The notes under the pieces are model-generated. The model was given only the letters and a program-made list of their open reading frames with translations, ran no database searches and had not been told where the DNA came from. This document shows, piece after piece, positions 7,891-14,690 of a DNA stretch of 64,000 nt. The DNA is from a virus: IMG/VR virus record IMGVR_UViG_3300025764_000004, positions 1 to 64,000 of that record; one strand, given 5' to 3'. The position numbers and the translations under genes were made by a program. Positions within the stretch are counted from its first letter, which is position 1; each line of letters opens with the position of its first letter.

Positions 7891-8361
7891 ATGGAAAAAA
7901 GACAATTATCCATTTCAGACATAGGATTGATTCGAAAGATTGCCTGGGGATTTTGCAAGACTTCAAGATTAGATTTTAATGATCTATTTCAAGAAGCTTG
8001 TCTTGCATACCTCAAATCGTTAGAATCATATAATCCTGAAAAAGGAGCATTGAGTACCTATATGTGGAGATGTATCTCTAATCATTTGACAAATTATCTC
8101 AAATTAGAACAGAAACAACCTTTTGGAACTCCAATTGAGGAATTTACAGAAGAGTTGACATCTTCCTCTTCTAATTATTTTGAAAAGCTTCCAGAGGATG
8201 CTCTTGCAATTGCTAAAGTGGTAATTCGTACACCTAAGATTTTTGCAACTCGTACTCATAACGATGTTGTTTCTTTATTGAAAAATGTCATGGAACAACA
8301 AGGATGGCCTAGGTCTAAGACCGTTGCTGCTATTAATGTTCTACATGCAATTTACTCTTAA
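7891..8361 (+). CDS. sigma-70 region 2-like factor
   Basis: 156-aa protein. Residues 10-72 have the pattern of sigma region 2: IRKIAWGFC, then DLFQEACLAYLKSLESYNPE, then a GALSTYMWRCISN helix, the equivalent of the core-binding and -10-recognition helices. The remainder may form a degenerate region 4. Family knowledge says such proteins redirect host RNA polymerase to phage promoters. The AAAACTTACAAA leader and TTGTATAATAAC motifs in this window are candidate targets, but that link is speculative. Confidence 0.75.
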   Translation: MEKRQLSISDIGLIRKIAWGFCKTSRLDFNDLFQEACLAYLKSLESYNPEKGALSTYMWRCISNHLTNYLKLEQKQPFGTPIEEFTEELTSSSSNYFEKLPEDALAIAKVVIRTPKIFATRTHNDVVSLLKNVMEQQGWPRSKTVAAINVLHAIYS

Positions 8362-8387
8362 AACAAAATCGCTTGAATTCAGTACTG

Positions 8388-8419
8388 TATTTTACAGGCA
8401 TAGCTTTGTATTACTTTTG
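8388..8419 (+). promoter_or_regulatory. candidate promoter, weak -33
   Basis: TACTTTTG at 8412-8419 matches the Bacteroidota -7 element TAnnTTTG. The expected -33 position carries ATTTTAC rather than TTG. It lies in the 122-nt gap before the 8484 gene. Confidence 0.35.
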
Positions 8420-8483
8420 CAAAATAACGCTGAATTCAAGCTAATTTTACGCTAAATTTTTAGACAAACTTAAAACAATAACA

Positions 8484-8654
8484 ATGAAAAAGCATAAGCC
8501 TAAAATGCCAATAAAGATTCCTAATCAAGAGTTTTATAATCAACAGTCTGGATGGAGAGCTAATGATACTACTGCTCAAAGAAAAGAAGAAGACAAAGAA
8601 CACCATAATCAGAAAATGTTATCATTAAAACCAAATTTAAAACCAAAAAAGTAA
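8484..8654 (+). CDS. small basic hypothetical protein, 56 aa
   Basis: Lys/Gln/Asn-rich 56-aa protein with basic ends (MKKHKPKMP, NLKPKK), probably nucleic-acid-binding or disordered. It starts 6-7 nt after AACTTAAAACAATAAC, a relaxed version of the common leader. Confidence 0.5.
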   Translation: MKKHKPKMPIKIPNQEFYNQQSGWRANDTTAQRKEEDKEHHNQKMLSLKPNLKPKK

Positions 8655-8655
8655 A

Positions 8656-9018
8656 ATGGAAACACCAAATGTGAATTTATTAGAAGATGCAAGATTTGTA
8701 TCATTTTGCCGTACCGTAATTGCAGAAATTGTAGAAAGTAGAAGAGGAAAAAAGAATCTTCTTCGCACTCCTCTTGAAACTTTAAATGACGAAGGAAAAC
8801 TAACTCCTGATTGGCTAAGAAATGAATACAGATTGCTCTCATTGAAGCAGTCTACAGAACCAAAGTCGGTTCGAGATTATATCAAAGCTGTTGTTGAAAC
8901 TGCAATGTACAATTTGGCAAAGTTTGATCAGCAACAGGCAGATAAACTTGCAAATCAAGCAAAGGCTGACGGAAATAACAAACTAACACGTAAACCTCGT
9001 CAAAAGAAAATATCATGA
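8656..9018 (+). CDS. hypothetical protein, 120 aa
   Basis: Helical, soluble 120-aa protein with a basic C-terminal tail (KLTRKPRQKK). Its place directly before the primase suggests a role in replication. No recognised motif. ATGA overlap with the following lipoprotein gene. Confidence 0.65.
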   Translation: METPNVNLLEDARFVSFCRTVIAEIVESRRGKKNLLRTPLETLNDEGKLTPDWLRNEYRLLSLKQSTEPKSVRDYIKAVVETAMYNLAKFDQQQADKLANQAKADGNNKLTRKPRQKKIS

Positions 9019-9203
9019 AAAAATCATTATTTGTATTGTTAATCTGTTTATTCAGTTTAACTGGATGTCAAGGCTTGAAGTATCAGGTAAGAGAAACTAC
9101 AATTTCCATTCAAAGGAAAATAGTACATCACCAACGATCTGTTGCACAACATAAAAGAGAACGTGCTATGGAAAAACAAAAAAGAAATGAGCTTAGACAT
9201 TGA
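9015..9203 (+). CDS. small lipoprotein, 62 aa
   Basis: Lys-containing N-terminus, hydrophobic core and lipobox LTGC (Cys18) define a type II signal peptide. The mature part is short, basic and helical. Its 3' end overlaps the start of the primase gene. Possible roles include superinfection exclusion at the envelope, inferred only from small size and lipidation. Confidence 0.65.
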   Translation: MKKSLFVLLICLFSLTGCQGLKYQVRETTISIQRKIVHHQRSVAQHKRERAMEKQKRNELRH

Positions 9204-10113
9204 GCAACTTTATCGTGATCGTAATGTAGATTACCGTACTGAAGGGCATAAACACACAAGGCCTGGATGGGTGAATACAGAATGCCCTTGGTGCACAACA
9301 GACAATCCAGGATATCATTTAGGCTTTAACATTGACGGTAATTTCTACGTGTGCTGGAAATGCGGTTGGCACCCGATCGGACCTACAATTGCCAGATTGT
9401 TACATTTGCCTGAATCTGAAGTAAGAGGTATCATAAAGCAATATGGCATCTTAATCCCATCGCTCAAAAAAGAATCTATCAAGGTAGGAAGAAAACCAAT
9501 GCACCTTCCTTCGGAAACAGGCCCTTTAGGAATGAACCACAAAAAATATCTAATTAAACGAGGATTTGATCCTGAACAATTAGAGCATGACTGGGGTATT
9601 GTAGGAACTGGACCGTACAGTAAACTTGACAATATGGATTATAAACACAGAATTGTCATTCCTTTTATTTGGGATACGGTACAAGTTTCTTTCGATAGCC
9701 GAGACATTACAGGAAAGCATCCTTACAAGTACATGGCTTGCCCTGCTGAGCGAGAAAGGATCTCTCACAAAGACATTTTATATGGCAGACAATCAGAATG
9801 GATTGATACAGGTATTTGTGTGGAAGGTCCTACAGACGTTTGGCGATTTGGTGTTCATGCCTTTGCAACATCTGGTATCAAATATACACCAAAGCAGGTT
9901 CGAGTCATTGCTAAGAACTTTAAGAAAGTCTGGGTCGTGTTTGATAGTAATGAAAGCCAGGCTTTAATACAAGCAAAACAACTGGTTGCAGATTTGAAAT
10001 TTAGAGGGGTTAAAGCTGCTGCTTCATTTGTTTCTTATGGGGATCCTGGAAATTGTCCACAGGATTATGCTGACGGATTTGTCAGAGGTTTATTAACATC
10101 TAATTGGTTGTAA
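9187..10113 (+). CDS. DnaG-type primase (Zn ribbon + TOPRIM)
   Basis: 308-aa primase. An N-terminal zinc ribbon has Cys33, Cys36, Cys56 and Cys59 (CPWC...CWKC). A TOPRIM core has VEGPTD (212-217, catalytic Glu213) and VVFDSNE (250-256, Asp253). It is short compared with bacterial DnaG (about 600 aa) and lacks a helicase domain, so it must act with a separate helicase; the ATPase at 11588 is the candidate. The start at ATG 9187 is chosen because the longer frame from 9142 lies within the lipoprotein gene. Confidence 0.88.
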   Translation: MSLDIEQLYRDRNVDYRTEGHKHTRPGWVNTECPWCTTDNPGYHLGFNIDGNFYVCWKCGWHPIGPTIARLLHLPESEVRGIIKQYGILIPSLKKESIKVGRKPMHLPSETGPLGMNHKKYLIKRGFDPEQLEHDWGIVGTGPYSKLDNMDYKHRIVIPFIWDTVQVSFDSRDITGKHPYKYMACPAERERISHKDILYGRQSEWIDTGICVEGPTDVWRFGVHAFATSGIKYTPKQVRVIAKNFKKVWVVFDSNESQALIQAKQLVADLKFRGVKAAASFVSYGDPGNCPQDYADGFVRGLLTSNWL

Positions 10114-10115
10114 TT

Positions 10116-10322
10116 ATGAAAAAGTACATAGGCAAGAAAATTCTTATTGTAGGAAAATCTCATCCTCATTTCGGAGAAAAAGCTTTCGGCATTGAAACTG
10201 TAATGTATAATGAAAATGAAGAAGCTTTGATCTGTAAAAATCACCTAAACAAGACTTTTTATGTCTTTGATGAAGATGACTTAACCGATATCTTTGGGGA
10301 AAACAAGTTACATAATATCTAA
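10116..10322 (+). CDS. hypothetical protein, 68 aa
   Basis: Small mixed alpha/beta protein (MKKYIGKKILIVGKSHP) resembling an SH3-like or KOW-like barrel by residue pattern. The ATG at 10116 is preferred to an upstream TTG at 10104. Function unknown. Confidence 0.6.
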   Translation: MKKYIGKKILIVGKSHPHFGEKAFGIETVMYNENEEALICKNHLNKTFYVFDEDDLTDIFGENKLHNI

Positions 10323-10334
10323 AACCTATTCAAA

Positions 10335-10544
10335 ATGATAAATCTATCAATTATCTGGTGGTTAAAAGTCAGTGTCGTATTAGTACTTGCTGGAGTTGCA
10401 CTTCTAACTATTTTCGTAATTTTCATTATTATTCTTTGTATTTTATTTCCGCCTAAAACCTGGGACGGTTCTGATCCTATTGTAAATCCTTATGATATAG
10501 AAGAGGAAGAAGATGAATCAGAGTACTGGAGTAATTTACAATGA
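10335..10544 (+). CDS. single-TM protein with acidic tail, 69 aa
   Basis: Residues 5-38 are strongly hydrophobic, followed by a Pro-rich link and an acidic tail (IEEEEDESEYW). Probably an inner-membrane protein with its tail in the cytoplasm or periplasm. Function unknown. Confidence 0.6.
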   Translation: MINLSIIWWLKVSVVLVLAGVALLTIFVIFIIILCILFPPKTWDGSDPIVNPYDIEEEEDESEYWSNLQ

Positions 10545-10588
10545 AAAATAATTAATTGTGATTATGTTGTTAAACATTTAATCAGGCA

Positions 10589-10619
10589 TTGCAAATCTAA
10601 TTTATATTTTATTACTTTG
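10589..10619 (+). promoter_or_regulatory. Bacteroidota-type promoter
   Basis: TTG (10589-10591), a 20-nt spacer, then TTACTTTG (10612-10619): one mismatch to TAnnTTTG. A start near 10625 would produce a leader of about 155 nt before the replication gene, including the attenuator-like hairpin. Confidence 0.5.
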
Positions 10620-10639
10620 TACTCAATGTTGTTTTAAAT

Positions 10640-10750
10640 AGCCATCACAATGAAAACTGAATTAAACATTCTGATTTTAAAATATTGCCTCAATTGGCAT
10701 AAATTATACTCCTTAGGTTTTCGTGATGGCTTTCCTATAGGAGTATTTTT
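10640..10750 (+). promoter_or_regulatory. attenuator-like leader RNA
   Basis: A 12-bp hairpin (10706-10717 with 10734-10746, one bulge) is followed by TTTTT and forms a textbook intrinsic terminator 32 nt before the next start codon. Its loop contains GTGATGGCT (10723-10731), exactly complementary to AGCCATCAC (10640-10648) 74 nt upstream. The upstream strand could pair with the terminator loop (pseudoknot) or compete with it. A 34-codon ORF runs through the region. It looks like transcription attenuation of the replication genes, though a plain terminator is possible. Confidence 0.5.
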
Positions 10751-10754
10751 ATGA
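10650..10754 (+). CDS. 34-codon leader ORF
   Basis: Begins MKTELNILILKYCLNW and ends inside the T-run of the hairpin at 10706-10750. Position and size fit a leader peptide whose translation could affect terminator folding. No clear codon bias (such as a run of one amino acid) is seen, apart from a high Leu content. Confidence 0.35.
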   Translation: MKTELNILILKYCLNWHKLYSLGFRDGFPIGVFL

Positions 10755-10782
10755 CTGGTTGGGGCATTTTAACTTTTTAGCT

Positions 10783-11586
10783 ATGGGACGAAATGATCAA
10801 CTCAAAACACTTTCTAGAAGAGCATATTCTGGAAATGGATTTTTAATGGTTAGTAAAGTTTTGATAAAATCATTAGGCTTGGTAGAAGCTGCTGTTTTGG
10901 CAAATTATATAGATAAAGATTCTTACTGGGCACAAAAAGATGAAAAATATAATGATTGGTTTTATTTAAAGAATGCTGATCAAATAAATGCTTTAAACCT
11001 TAGTGAAAATTCCATTAAATTGACAAAAAGAAAATTAATGGAATTAAATATTTTAGCATCAAAAATGAATGGAATTCCTGCTTTAGAGTATTTTAATATT
11101 GATTATGACCAATTAAATACACTATTAGAAAATAATCTCCCAGGCAACGAGGTTCTTAGTCGGCTAGGAAACGAGATTCTTAGTCACCTAAATATAAATA
11201 ACAAAGTAAAAAAATTAATAAAAAAAGATTTTCCATTCATAGATATGTTTCCCAAGGAATGGCAAAACAACCTAACTTTCCAAAATACAGTAGAGGATTT
11301 CCTTCAACATAGAAAAGAAATACACAAACGTCCAACTCAACTAGCCATGGAAAAGTTAGCTATGAAATTAAAAGTACACCAAATGCAAACGGTCATTGAA
11401 GCATTTAATACTTCCATAGAAAGTGGATGGGCTGGTGTTTTTCCAGAAGCAATAAAAAACAATAATGAGGAATTCAAAGTAAGTAAATACCGGCCTGAGT
11501 TCAAATATGATGGAAGTATCAAATATACACTTAATCCTAAAAACGGGGAATACTACCATGCAAATGGTAATAAATACATAGATTAA
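10783..11586 (+). CDS. DnaD/replication-initiation-like protein
   Basis: 267-aa protein. The N-terminal half has the layout of a winged-helix domain (VEAAVLANYI, then NLSENSIKLTKRKLMELNIL as wing and recognition helix). This is typical of phage replication proteins of the DnaD/Rep-organiser type. The C-terminal part is basic and Asn-rich and may bind DNA or the helicase. It lies immediately upstream of the RecA-fold ATPase, as usual for initiator-loader pairs. The ATG at 10783 is used; the longer frame would need a TTG at 10759. Confidence 0.65.
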   Translation: MGRNDQLKTLSRRAYSGNGFLMVSKVLIKSLGLVEAAVLANYIDKDSYWAQKDEKYNDWFYLKNADQINALNLSENSIKLTKRKLMELNILASKMNGIPALEYFNIDYDQLNTLLENNLPGNEVLSRLGNEILSHLNINNKVKKLIKKDFPFIDMFPKEWQNNLTFQNTVEDFLQHRKEIHKRPTQLAMEKLAMKLKVHQMQTVIEAFNTSIESGWAGVFPEAIKNNNEEFKVSKYRPEFKYDGSIKYTLNPKNGEYYHANGNKYID

Positions 11587-11587
11587 A

Positions 11588-12829
11588 ATGATTGAGCGTA
11601 AAATATTGATTGGTATTGTTACCAGTACAGAGTACTGCAACCAGATTAAAGACATATTTGATTTAACCTTAATTGAGTCTGCGGCTGCGAAAAGAATGAT
11701 GTCGTGGATGTGGGATTTTTATAAAGAGAACAATGAAGCACCTAAACACGATGCAGTATTCTTATTCTGGAAACATGCAAAGCAATTGCCAAAAGATGTT
11801 GCTGAGGAGATTGAAGAAGAAATATTACCGTCTTTAGAAACAGAAAACGAAGCAGAGCCGTTCAATGTGTCTGCAATGGTTAAAGAAACCGAGAAATATT
11901 TCCAACAAAGAAAATTATCAGTATTAAGTGATAACATAAAAATATTAATTGAAAAAGATCAAGTAGAAGAAGCAGAAAAATTAGCCACAACATACAAGCC
12001 TTTTGAAACTGTTTCAAATAAAATAGATATTCACATTTTAAGTGCAACAGAGATAAGAGAACAAGAAATTGTAAAACCAATAACATTAATGTCACCGTGG
12101 TTGAAAGAAGGTCAAATGACAATCATTTATGGAAACTTTGGTAGTGGAAAATCATTATTGACAATTTTAGTTGCATACGTGTTAGGCTTAAGGGAGTATG
12201 ATGGAAAAGATTGTGAGATCAATAAATGGCAAGTGAAAACTCCAACAGGAACGCTTTACATTGATGGTGAAATAGGACAGCAAGAAATGGAAGAACGTAT
12301 AAAACAATTTGAATGGTTAGGCAGACAGTCTGTCAAACATCAAATGAAAGTTCTATCTATACCAGAATACCAATTAGAGACACAAGACACGTTTAATATG
12401 GTACTAAGAATAAATCAACTTAAAATAATTCAATGGCTAAAATCGCATCAGGAATACAAATTAGTTGTATTAGATTCTGTTAGTACGTTGTTTGGATTAG
12501 TTGAGGAGAATGATAACAGCGAATGGAACAACAAAATCAATCCATTCTTAAAGGATTTAAGAGCGTTAGGTGTAGCCTGCTTACTTTTACATCATGCCGG
12601 TAAGGATGGGAAACGTGGCTTGAGAGGAGCGAGTGCAATGGGAGCAATGGCACACAACATCTTTAGATTATCGGATCATAGTAAAAAAGAAAAAGACGAT
12701 GGCGAAGCTTGGTTCATTTTAAGCAAAGATAAACAGAGGCAAGCTGGATTTGGTTTTCGTTCTTTTGGAATTCATTATATGCAGAATAAAGATAAAACAA
12801 AAACGTTCTGGGAAATAACAGATTATTAA
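11588..12829 (+). CDS. RepA/DnaB-like RecA-fold ATPase
   Basis: 413 aa. The N-terminal 145 residues are helical, as in DnaB N-domains. The RecA core begins near 160 with Walker A YGNFGSGKS (181-189), Walker B LVVLD (292-296), and a LLLHHAGKDGKRGLRGASA motif (about 336-354) typical of AAA_25/RepA-type proteins. It is most likely the replicative helicase or its loader. It starts 2 nt after the initiator gene and is the last protein gene before the RNA locus. Confidence 0.82.
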   Translation: MIERKILIGIVTSTEYCNQIKDIFDLTLIESAAAKRMMSWMWDFYKENNEAPKHDAVFLFWKHAKQLPKDVAEEIEEEILPSLETENEAEPFNVSAMVKETEKYFQQRKLSVLSDNIKILIEKDQVEEAEKLATTYKPFETVSNKIDIHILSATEIREQEIVKPITLMSPWLKEGQMTIIYGNFGSGKSLLTILVAYVLGLREYDGKDCEINKWQVKTPTGTLYIDGEIGQQEMEERIKQFEWLGRQSVKHQMKVLSIPEYQLETQDTFNMVLRINQLKIIQWLKSHQEYKLVVLDSVSTLFGLVEENDNSEWNNKINPFLKDLRALGVACLLLHHAGKDGKRGLRGASAMGAMAHNIFRLSDHSKKEKDDGEAWFILSKDKQRQAGFGFRSFGIHYMQNKDKTKTFWEITDY

Positions 12830-12833
12830 AAAT

Positions 12834-12924
12834 GCTGAGTTATCCTTATGTGGTAGAGGAATAGATCGTTGGAGTGTTTTCCCAAAGTGATCGAATGGGA
12901 TGGGTTCGAACCCCATACTCAGCT
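12834..12924 (+). tRNA. tRNA-like gene with enlarged anticodon arm
   Basis: Acceptor stem GCTGAGT (12834-12840) pairs perfectly with ACTCAGC (12917-12923). The D arm is TCCT/AGGA with a TGGTAG loop. The T arm is ATGGG-TTCGAAC-CCCAT. The central part is abnormal. GATCG (12864-12868) pairs with TGATC (12888-12892), leaving a 19-nt loop that itself contains TTGG/CCAA (12869-12872, 12882-12885). No ordinary seven-base anticodon loop can be read, so I give no amino acid. It may carry a small insertion, be a decoy, or be decaying. No CCA is encoded beyond T-CA. Confidence 0.6.
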
Positions 12925-12985
12925 CAAGTTCATTCTAATTACGGAGTCTATTGTTTGGACAGGGGTTCGATTCCCCTCAGCTCCA

Positions 12986-13116
12986 CTCTTTCGCCAAGGA
13001 AGATGCTGTTGGATAGCTCCCAACTGATTTTAGGAGATTACGGGGTAGCCTAAAAAAGAATGACAAAAGTATTTGCAGGAGTTGCATTGACGTTTGTACT
13101 GCATTTGCCCGTCCAC
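12986..13116 (+). other. intervening segment of permuted tmRNA
   Basis: 131 nt between the acceptor and coding pieces. It contains hairpins GTTGG/CCAAC (around 13008-13024) and TTTTAGG/CCTAAAA (13028-13034, 13049-13055). CCCG-TCCA-CGGG straddles the mature 5' end at 13117. These may position cleavage by RNase P and other processing enzymes. The RNA ends are inferred, not observed. Confidence 0.6.
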
Positions 13117-13191
13117 GGGGCTGACTGGTTTTGACAACAATAAGGTGAGTAATTAGTGATTTAATTCACAAAGAATGTTCTGCCTACAACA

Positions 13192-13224
13192 GGCAATGAT
13201 TATCAAATGAAAATGGCTGCCTAA
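13192..13224 (+). other. tmRNA tag reading frame
   Basis: GGC AAT GAT TAT CAA ATG AAA ATG GCT GCC TAA reads GNDYQMKMAA-stop. An Ala-Ala end is the degradation signal of nearly all tmRNA tags. The resume codon cannot be proved; GGC is chosen because Bacteroidota tags begin with Gly. The GGC lies in a small hairpin TGCCT/AGGCA (13181-13195), so resumption one codon later is possible. Confidence 0.7.
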
Positions 13225-13244
13225 GAGGTTGTCAAATTCGAGCG

Positions 13245-13269
13245 TGGGCTGCTTTAAAAGCCCATTTTT
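13245..13269 (+). terminator. terminator of tmRNA transcript
   Basis: TGGGCT (13245-13250) and AGCCCA (13259-13264) form a perfect stem followed by TTTTT. It marks the 3' end of the tmRNA transcript. Confidence 0.8.
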
Positions 13270-13276
13270 AAAAAGT

Positions 13277-13429
13277 ATGCAAAAGAAAAATCAATATACT
13301 GATCTAGAAATACAATATGAATTATATCCATGTTTGTATTATTATTTCAACTTCACTACTAACTGGTTAATGAGTTATAGAGTTGCCATGAAGATTGAAT
13401 TAAACACAAACTTGATTTACTTGAATTAA
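13277..13429 (+). CDS. hypothetical protein, 50 aa, doubtful
   Basis: Tyr-rich 50-aa ORF from ATG 13277, just after the tmRNA terminator. The open frame extends into the tmRNA, which is not coding. No leader motif precedes it. Function unknown; it may be a chance frame. Confidence 0.35.
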   Translation: MQKKNQYTDLEIQYELYPCLYYYFNFTTNWLMSYRVAMKIELNTNLIYLN

Positions 13430-13467
13430 TGTTACACAACAGGAACCAAAAGGATTAAAAAGTAAAA

Positions 13468-13479
13468 TTGTATAATAAC
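13468..13479 (+). promoter_or_regulatory. TTGTATAATAAC motif upstream of queD
   Basis: The 12-mer TTGTATAATAAC lies 14 nt before the queD start. An identical 12-mer is at 27523-27534 before the UvsY-like gene. The first ten bases also occur at 15255-15264 before the 15324 gene. It contains TATAAT and is followed by an A-rich leader and AAATTATG. It could be a promoter -10 or a leader element. Confidence 0.35.
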
Positions 13480-13493
13480 TAAAAAGCAAAATT

Positions 13494-13883
13494 ATGTATG
13501 TCATAAGGAAAGAATTTCAAGCTAGTTGTATGCACCATTTATTAGGATTGCCTGAGGATCACCCGTGCGGACGAGTTCATGGGCATAACTATGTTATAGT
13601 GGTTGAGTTAAGATCAGAGACTTTAAACAAAATTGGATTTGTCAAAGATTATGGGGAACTTAACGTTATCAAAGAGTGGATTGACAAAACAATGGATCAT
13701 AGAGCTTTAAATGATGTATTCTCATTCAATCCAACAGCGGAAAATCTTGCAAAGCATTTATATGAAAGATTTGTAATGTTACTCGGGACTGATGGTATGT
13801 TTTTAAATGCTGTTGAAGTATCAGAGACACCCAAAACAAATTCACGTTTTTATAAAACATATAATGAGCACACAACTGATTAA
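13494..13883 (+). CDS. queD: 6-carboxytetrahydropterin synthase QueD
   Basis: 129-aa QueD (E. coli about 121 aa). It converts 7,8-dihydroneopterin triphosphate to 6-carboxy-tetrahydropterin in 7-deazaguanine synthesis. The Zn ligands His15, His29 and His31 (HGHNY) and catalytic Cys25 (HPCGRVHGH) are present. DHRALND (about 70-76), PTAENLA and VEVSETP near the end complete the active site. The gene overlaps queE by 20 nt. Its product feeds QueE and, with FolE at 16133, completes a path from GTP to CDG. Confidence 0.93.
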   Translation: MYVIRKEFQASCMHHLLGLPEDHPCGRVHGHNYVIVVELRSETLNKIGFVKDYGELNVIKEWIDKTMDHRALNDVFSFNPTAENLAKHLYERFVMLLGTDGMFLNAVEVSETPKTNSRFYKTYNEHTTD

Positions 13884-14619
13884 AGCATTTCCTGACTTTG
13901 TAAAAGAGGAGCCTTCAGATAGCTTTTTAAGAGTGTCTGAGTTCTTTTGCGACACAATTCAAGGGGAAGGAATACATATAGGACACCCGGCTACTTTCCT
14001 ACGTTTTCAGGGCTGTGAATTATATTGTATCTATTGTGACACTAAAGAAGTTTGGAGGCAAGGCAACCCGTATTCATTCGATGAATTGTACACAATTATG
14101 TCTTCTGAAGGGTTGCCTAATAAATTACTTCATGGACAACATTTAGTCATAACAGGAGGGAGTCCTTTGTTGCAACAAAATAGTCTGTATTGGTTCTTGA
14201 CAGGATTTATAGCAAAGTTTGGATTTAAACCTTATATTGAAGTAGAAAACGAATGTGTAATCCCACCTAATTTAGGCCTGCAAGGTTTAGTAGATTGCTG
14301 GAACAACTCTCCAAAATTAGCATCAAGCGGTGTTTCCTCTTTTATCAGAATTAAAAATGAAGTTCTGTATAAAATGTCAAATCTGCAAAATAGTTGGTTC
14401 AAGTTTGTTATAGGAAAAGATGACTGTTGGTGTGAGATAAACGATTTAATTGAAGCTGGATTGATTCGTAAAGAACAGGTTATACTTATGCCGGAAGGAG
14501 CTACTCGAGAAGAAATTGCAGAGCATAAAGAAGCGGTGTTAAATATGGCTATACAACATGGTGTAAGATATTCGGATCGTTTACATATTCAATTTTGGAA
14601 CAGAGAAATAGGTGTTTGA
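13864..14619 (+). CDS. queE: 7-carboxy-7-deazaguanine synthase QueE
   Basis: 251-aa radical-SAM enzyme converting 6-carboxy-tetrahydropterin to 7-carboxy-7-deazaguanine (CDG). It has QGEG (33-36) and the QueE cluster motif C51-x3-C55-x2-C58 (CELYCIYC), followed by VITGGSPLLQ, the glycine-rich SAM motif. The ATG at 13864 lies inside queD and gives the standard N-terminus; the longer frame is out of family. Followed by a hairpin and terminator, so queD-queE form one unit. Confidence 0.92.
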   Translation: MSTQLIKAFPDFVKEEPSDSFLRVSEFFCDTIQGEGIHIGHPATFLRFQGCELYCIYCDTKEVWRQGNPYSFDELYTIMSSEGLPNKLLHGQHLVITGGSPLLQQNSLYWFLTGFIAKFGFKPYIEVENECVIPPNLGLQGLVDCWNNSPKLASSGVSSFIRIKNEVLYKMSNLQNSWFKFVIGKDDCWCEINDLIEAGLIRKEQVILMPEGATREEIAEHKEAVLNMAIQHGVRYSDRLHIQFWNREIGV

Positions 14620-14650
14620 AAAAGATGTGTATTAGTTGGTTTAGTTAGAT

Positions 14651-14672
14651 CAAGAAACCTGGAAGTTTCTTG
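14651..14672 (+). promoter_or_regulatory. 3' UTR stem-loop after queE
   Basis: CAAGAAAC (14651-14658) pairs perfectly with GTTTCTTG (14665-14672), loop CTGGAA. No T-run follows, so it is not the terminator itself. It may stabilise the mRNA. Confidence 0.4.
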
Positions 14673-14690
14673 TGAGTTCTTTCAGGCTTA

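Larger units (their letters stand above)
12927..13269 (+). ncRNA. ssrA: circularly permuted two-piece tmRNA
   Basis: The acceptor piece comes first: P2 strand, then TTTGGAC, T arm AGGGG-TTCGATT-CCCCT and CAGCTCC-A (12978-12985), a hallmark tmRNA 3' end. The 5' piece follows from 13117: GGGGCTGACTGGTTTTGACA, the conserved tmRNA start. GGGGCTG pairs with CAGCTCC over 7 bp (one G-U). P2 forms between the pieces: AACAATA (13136-13142) with TATTGTT (12949-12955), and GTAATTAG (13149-13156) with CTAATTAC (12935-12942). A tag frame and terminator follow. The piece between, 12986-13116, would be excised. Permuted tmRNAs are known from alphaproteobacteria, cyanobacteria and a few others. The CCA must be added by enzyme. 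Confidence 0.88.

Noticed and set aside
9142-9186. Upstream start of the primase gene.
   Set aside because: These residues overlap the lipoprotein gene in another frame, and the zinc-ribbon spacing fits the shorter start at 9187.
13060-13134. A 24-codon ORF (starts MTKVFAGVALTFV) with a signal-like sequence overlapping the tmRNA 5' end.
   Set aside because: It is in the excised and tmRNA 5' segments, and its end overlaps conserved tmRNA residues. It is more likely a chance frame in RNA-coding DNA.
13117-13236. 9-bp pairing TTTGACAAC (13130-13138) with GTTGTCAAA (13228-13236).
   Set aside because: It would compete with P2 and involve the conserved D-loop sequence. It could be a precursor or alternative fold, so I give more weight to the inter-piece P2 helices. 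Not reported as a separate feature.
13229-13276. N-terminal extension of the 50-aa ORF into the tmRNA terminator.
   Set aside because: These bases form the tmRNA 3' stem and terminator and are not expected to be coding.
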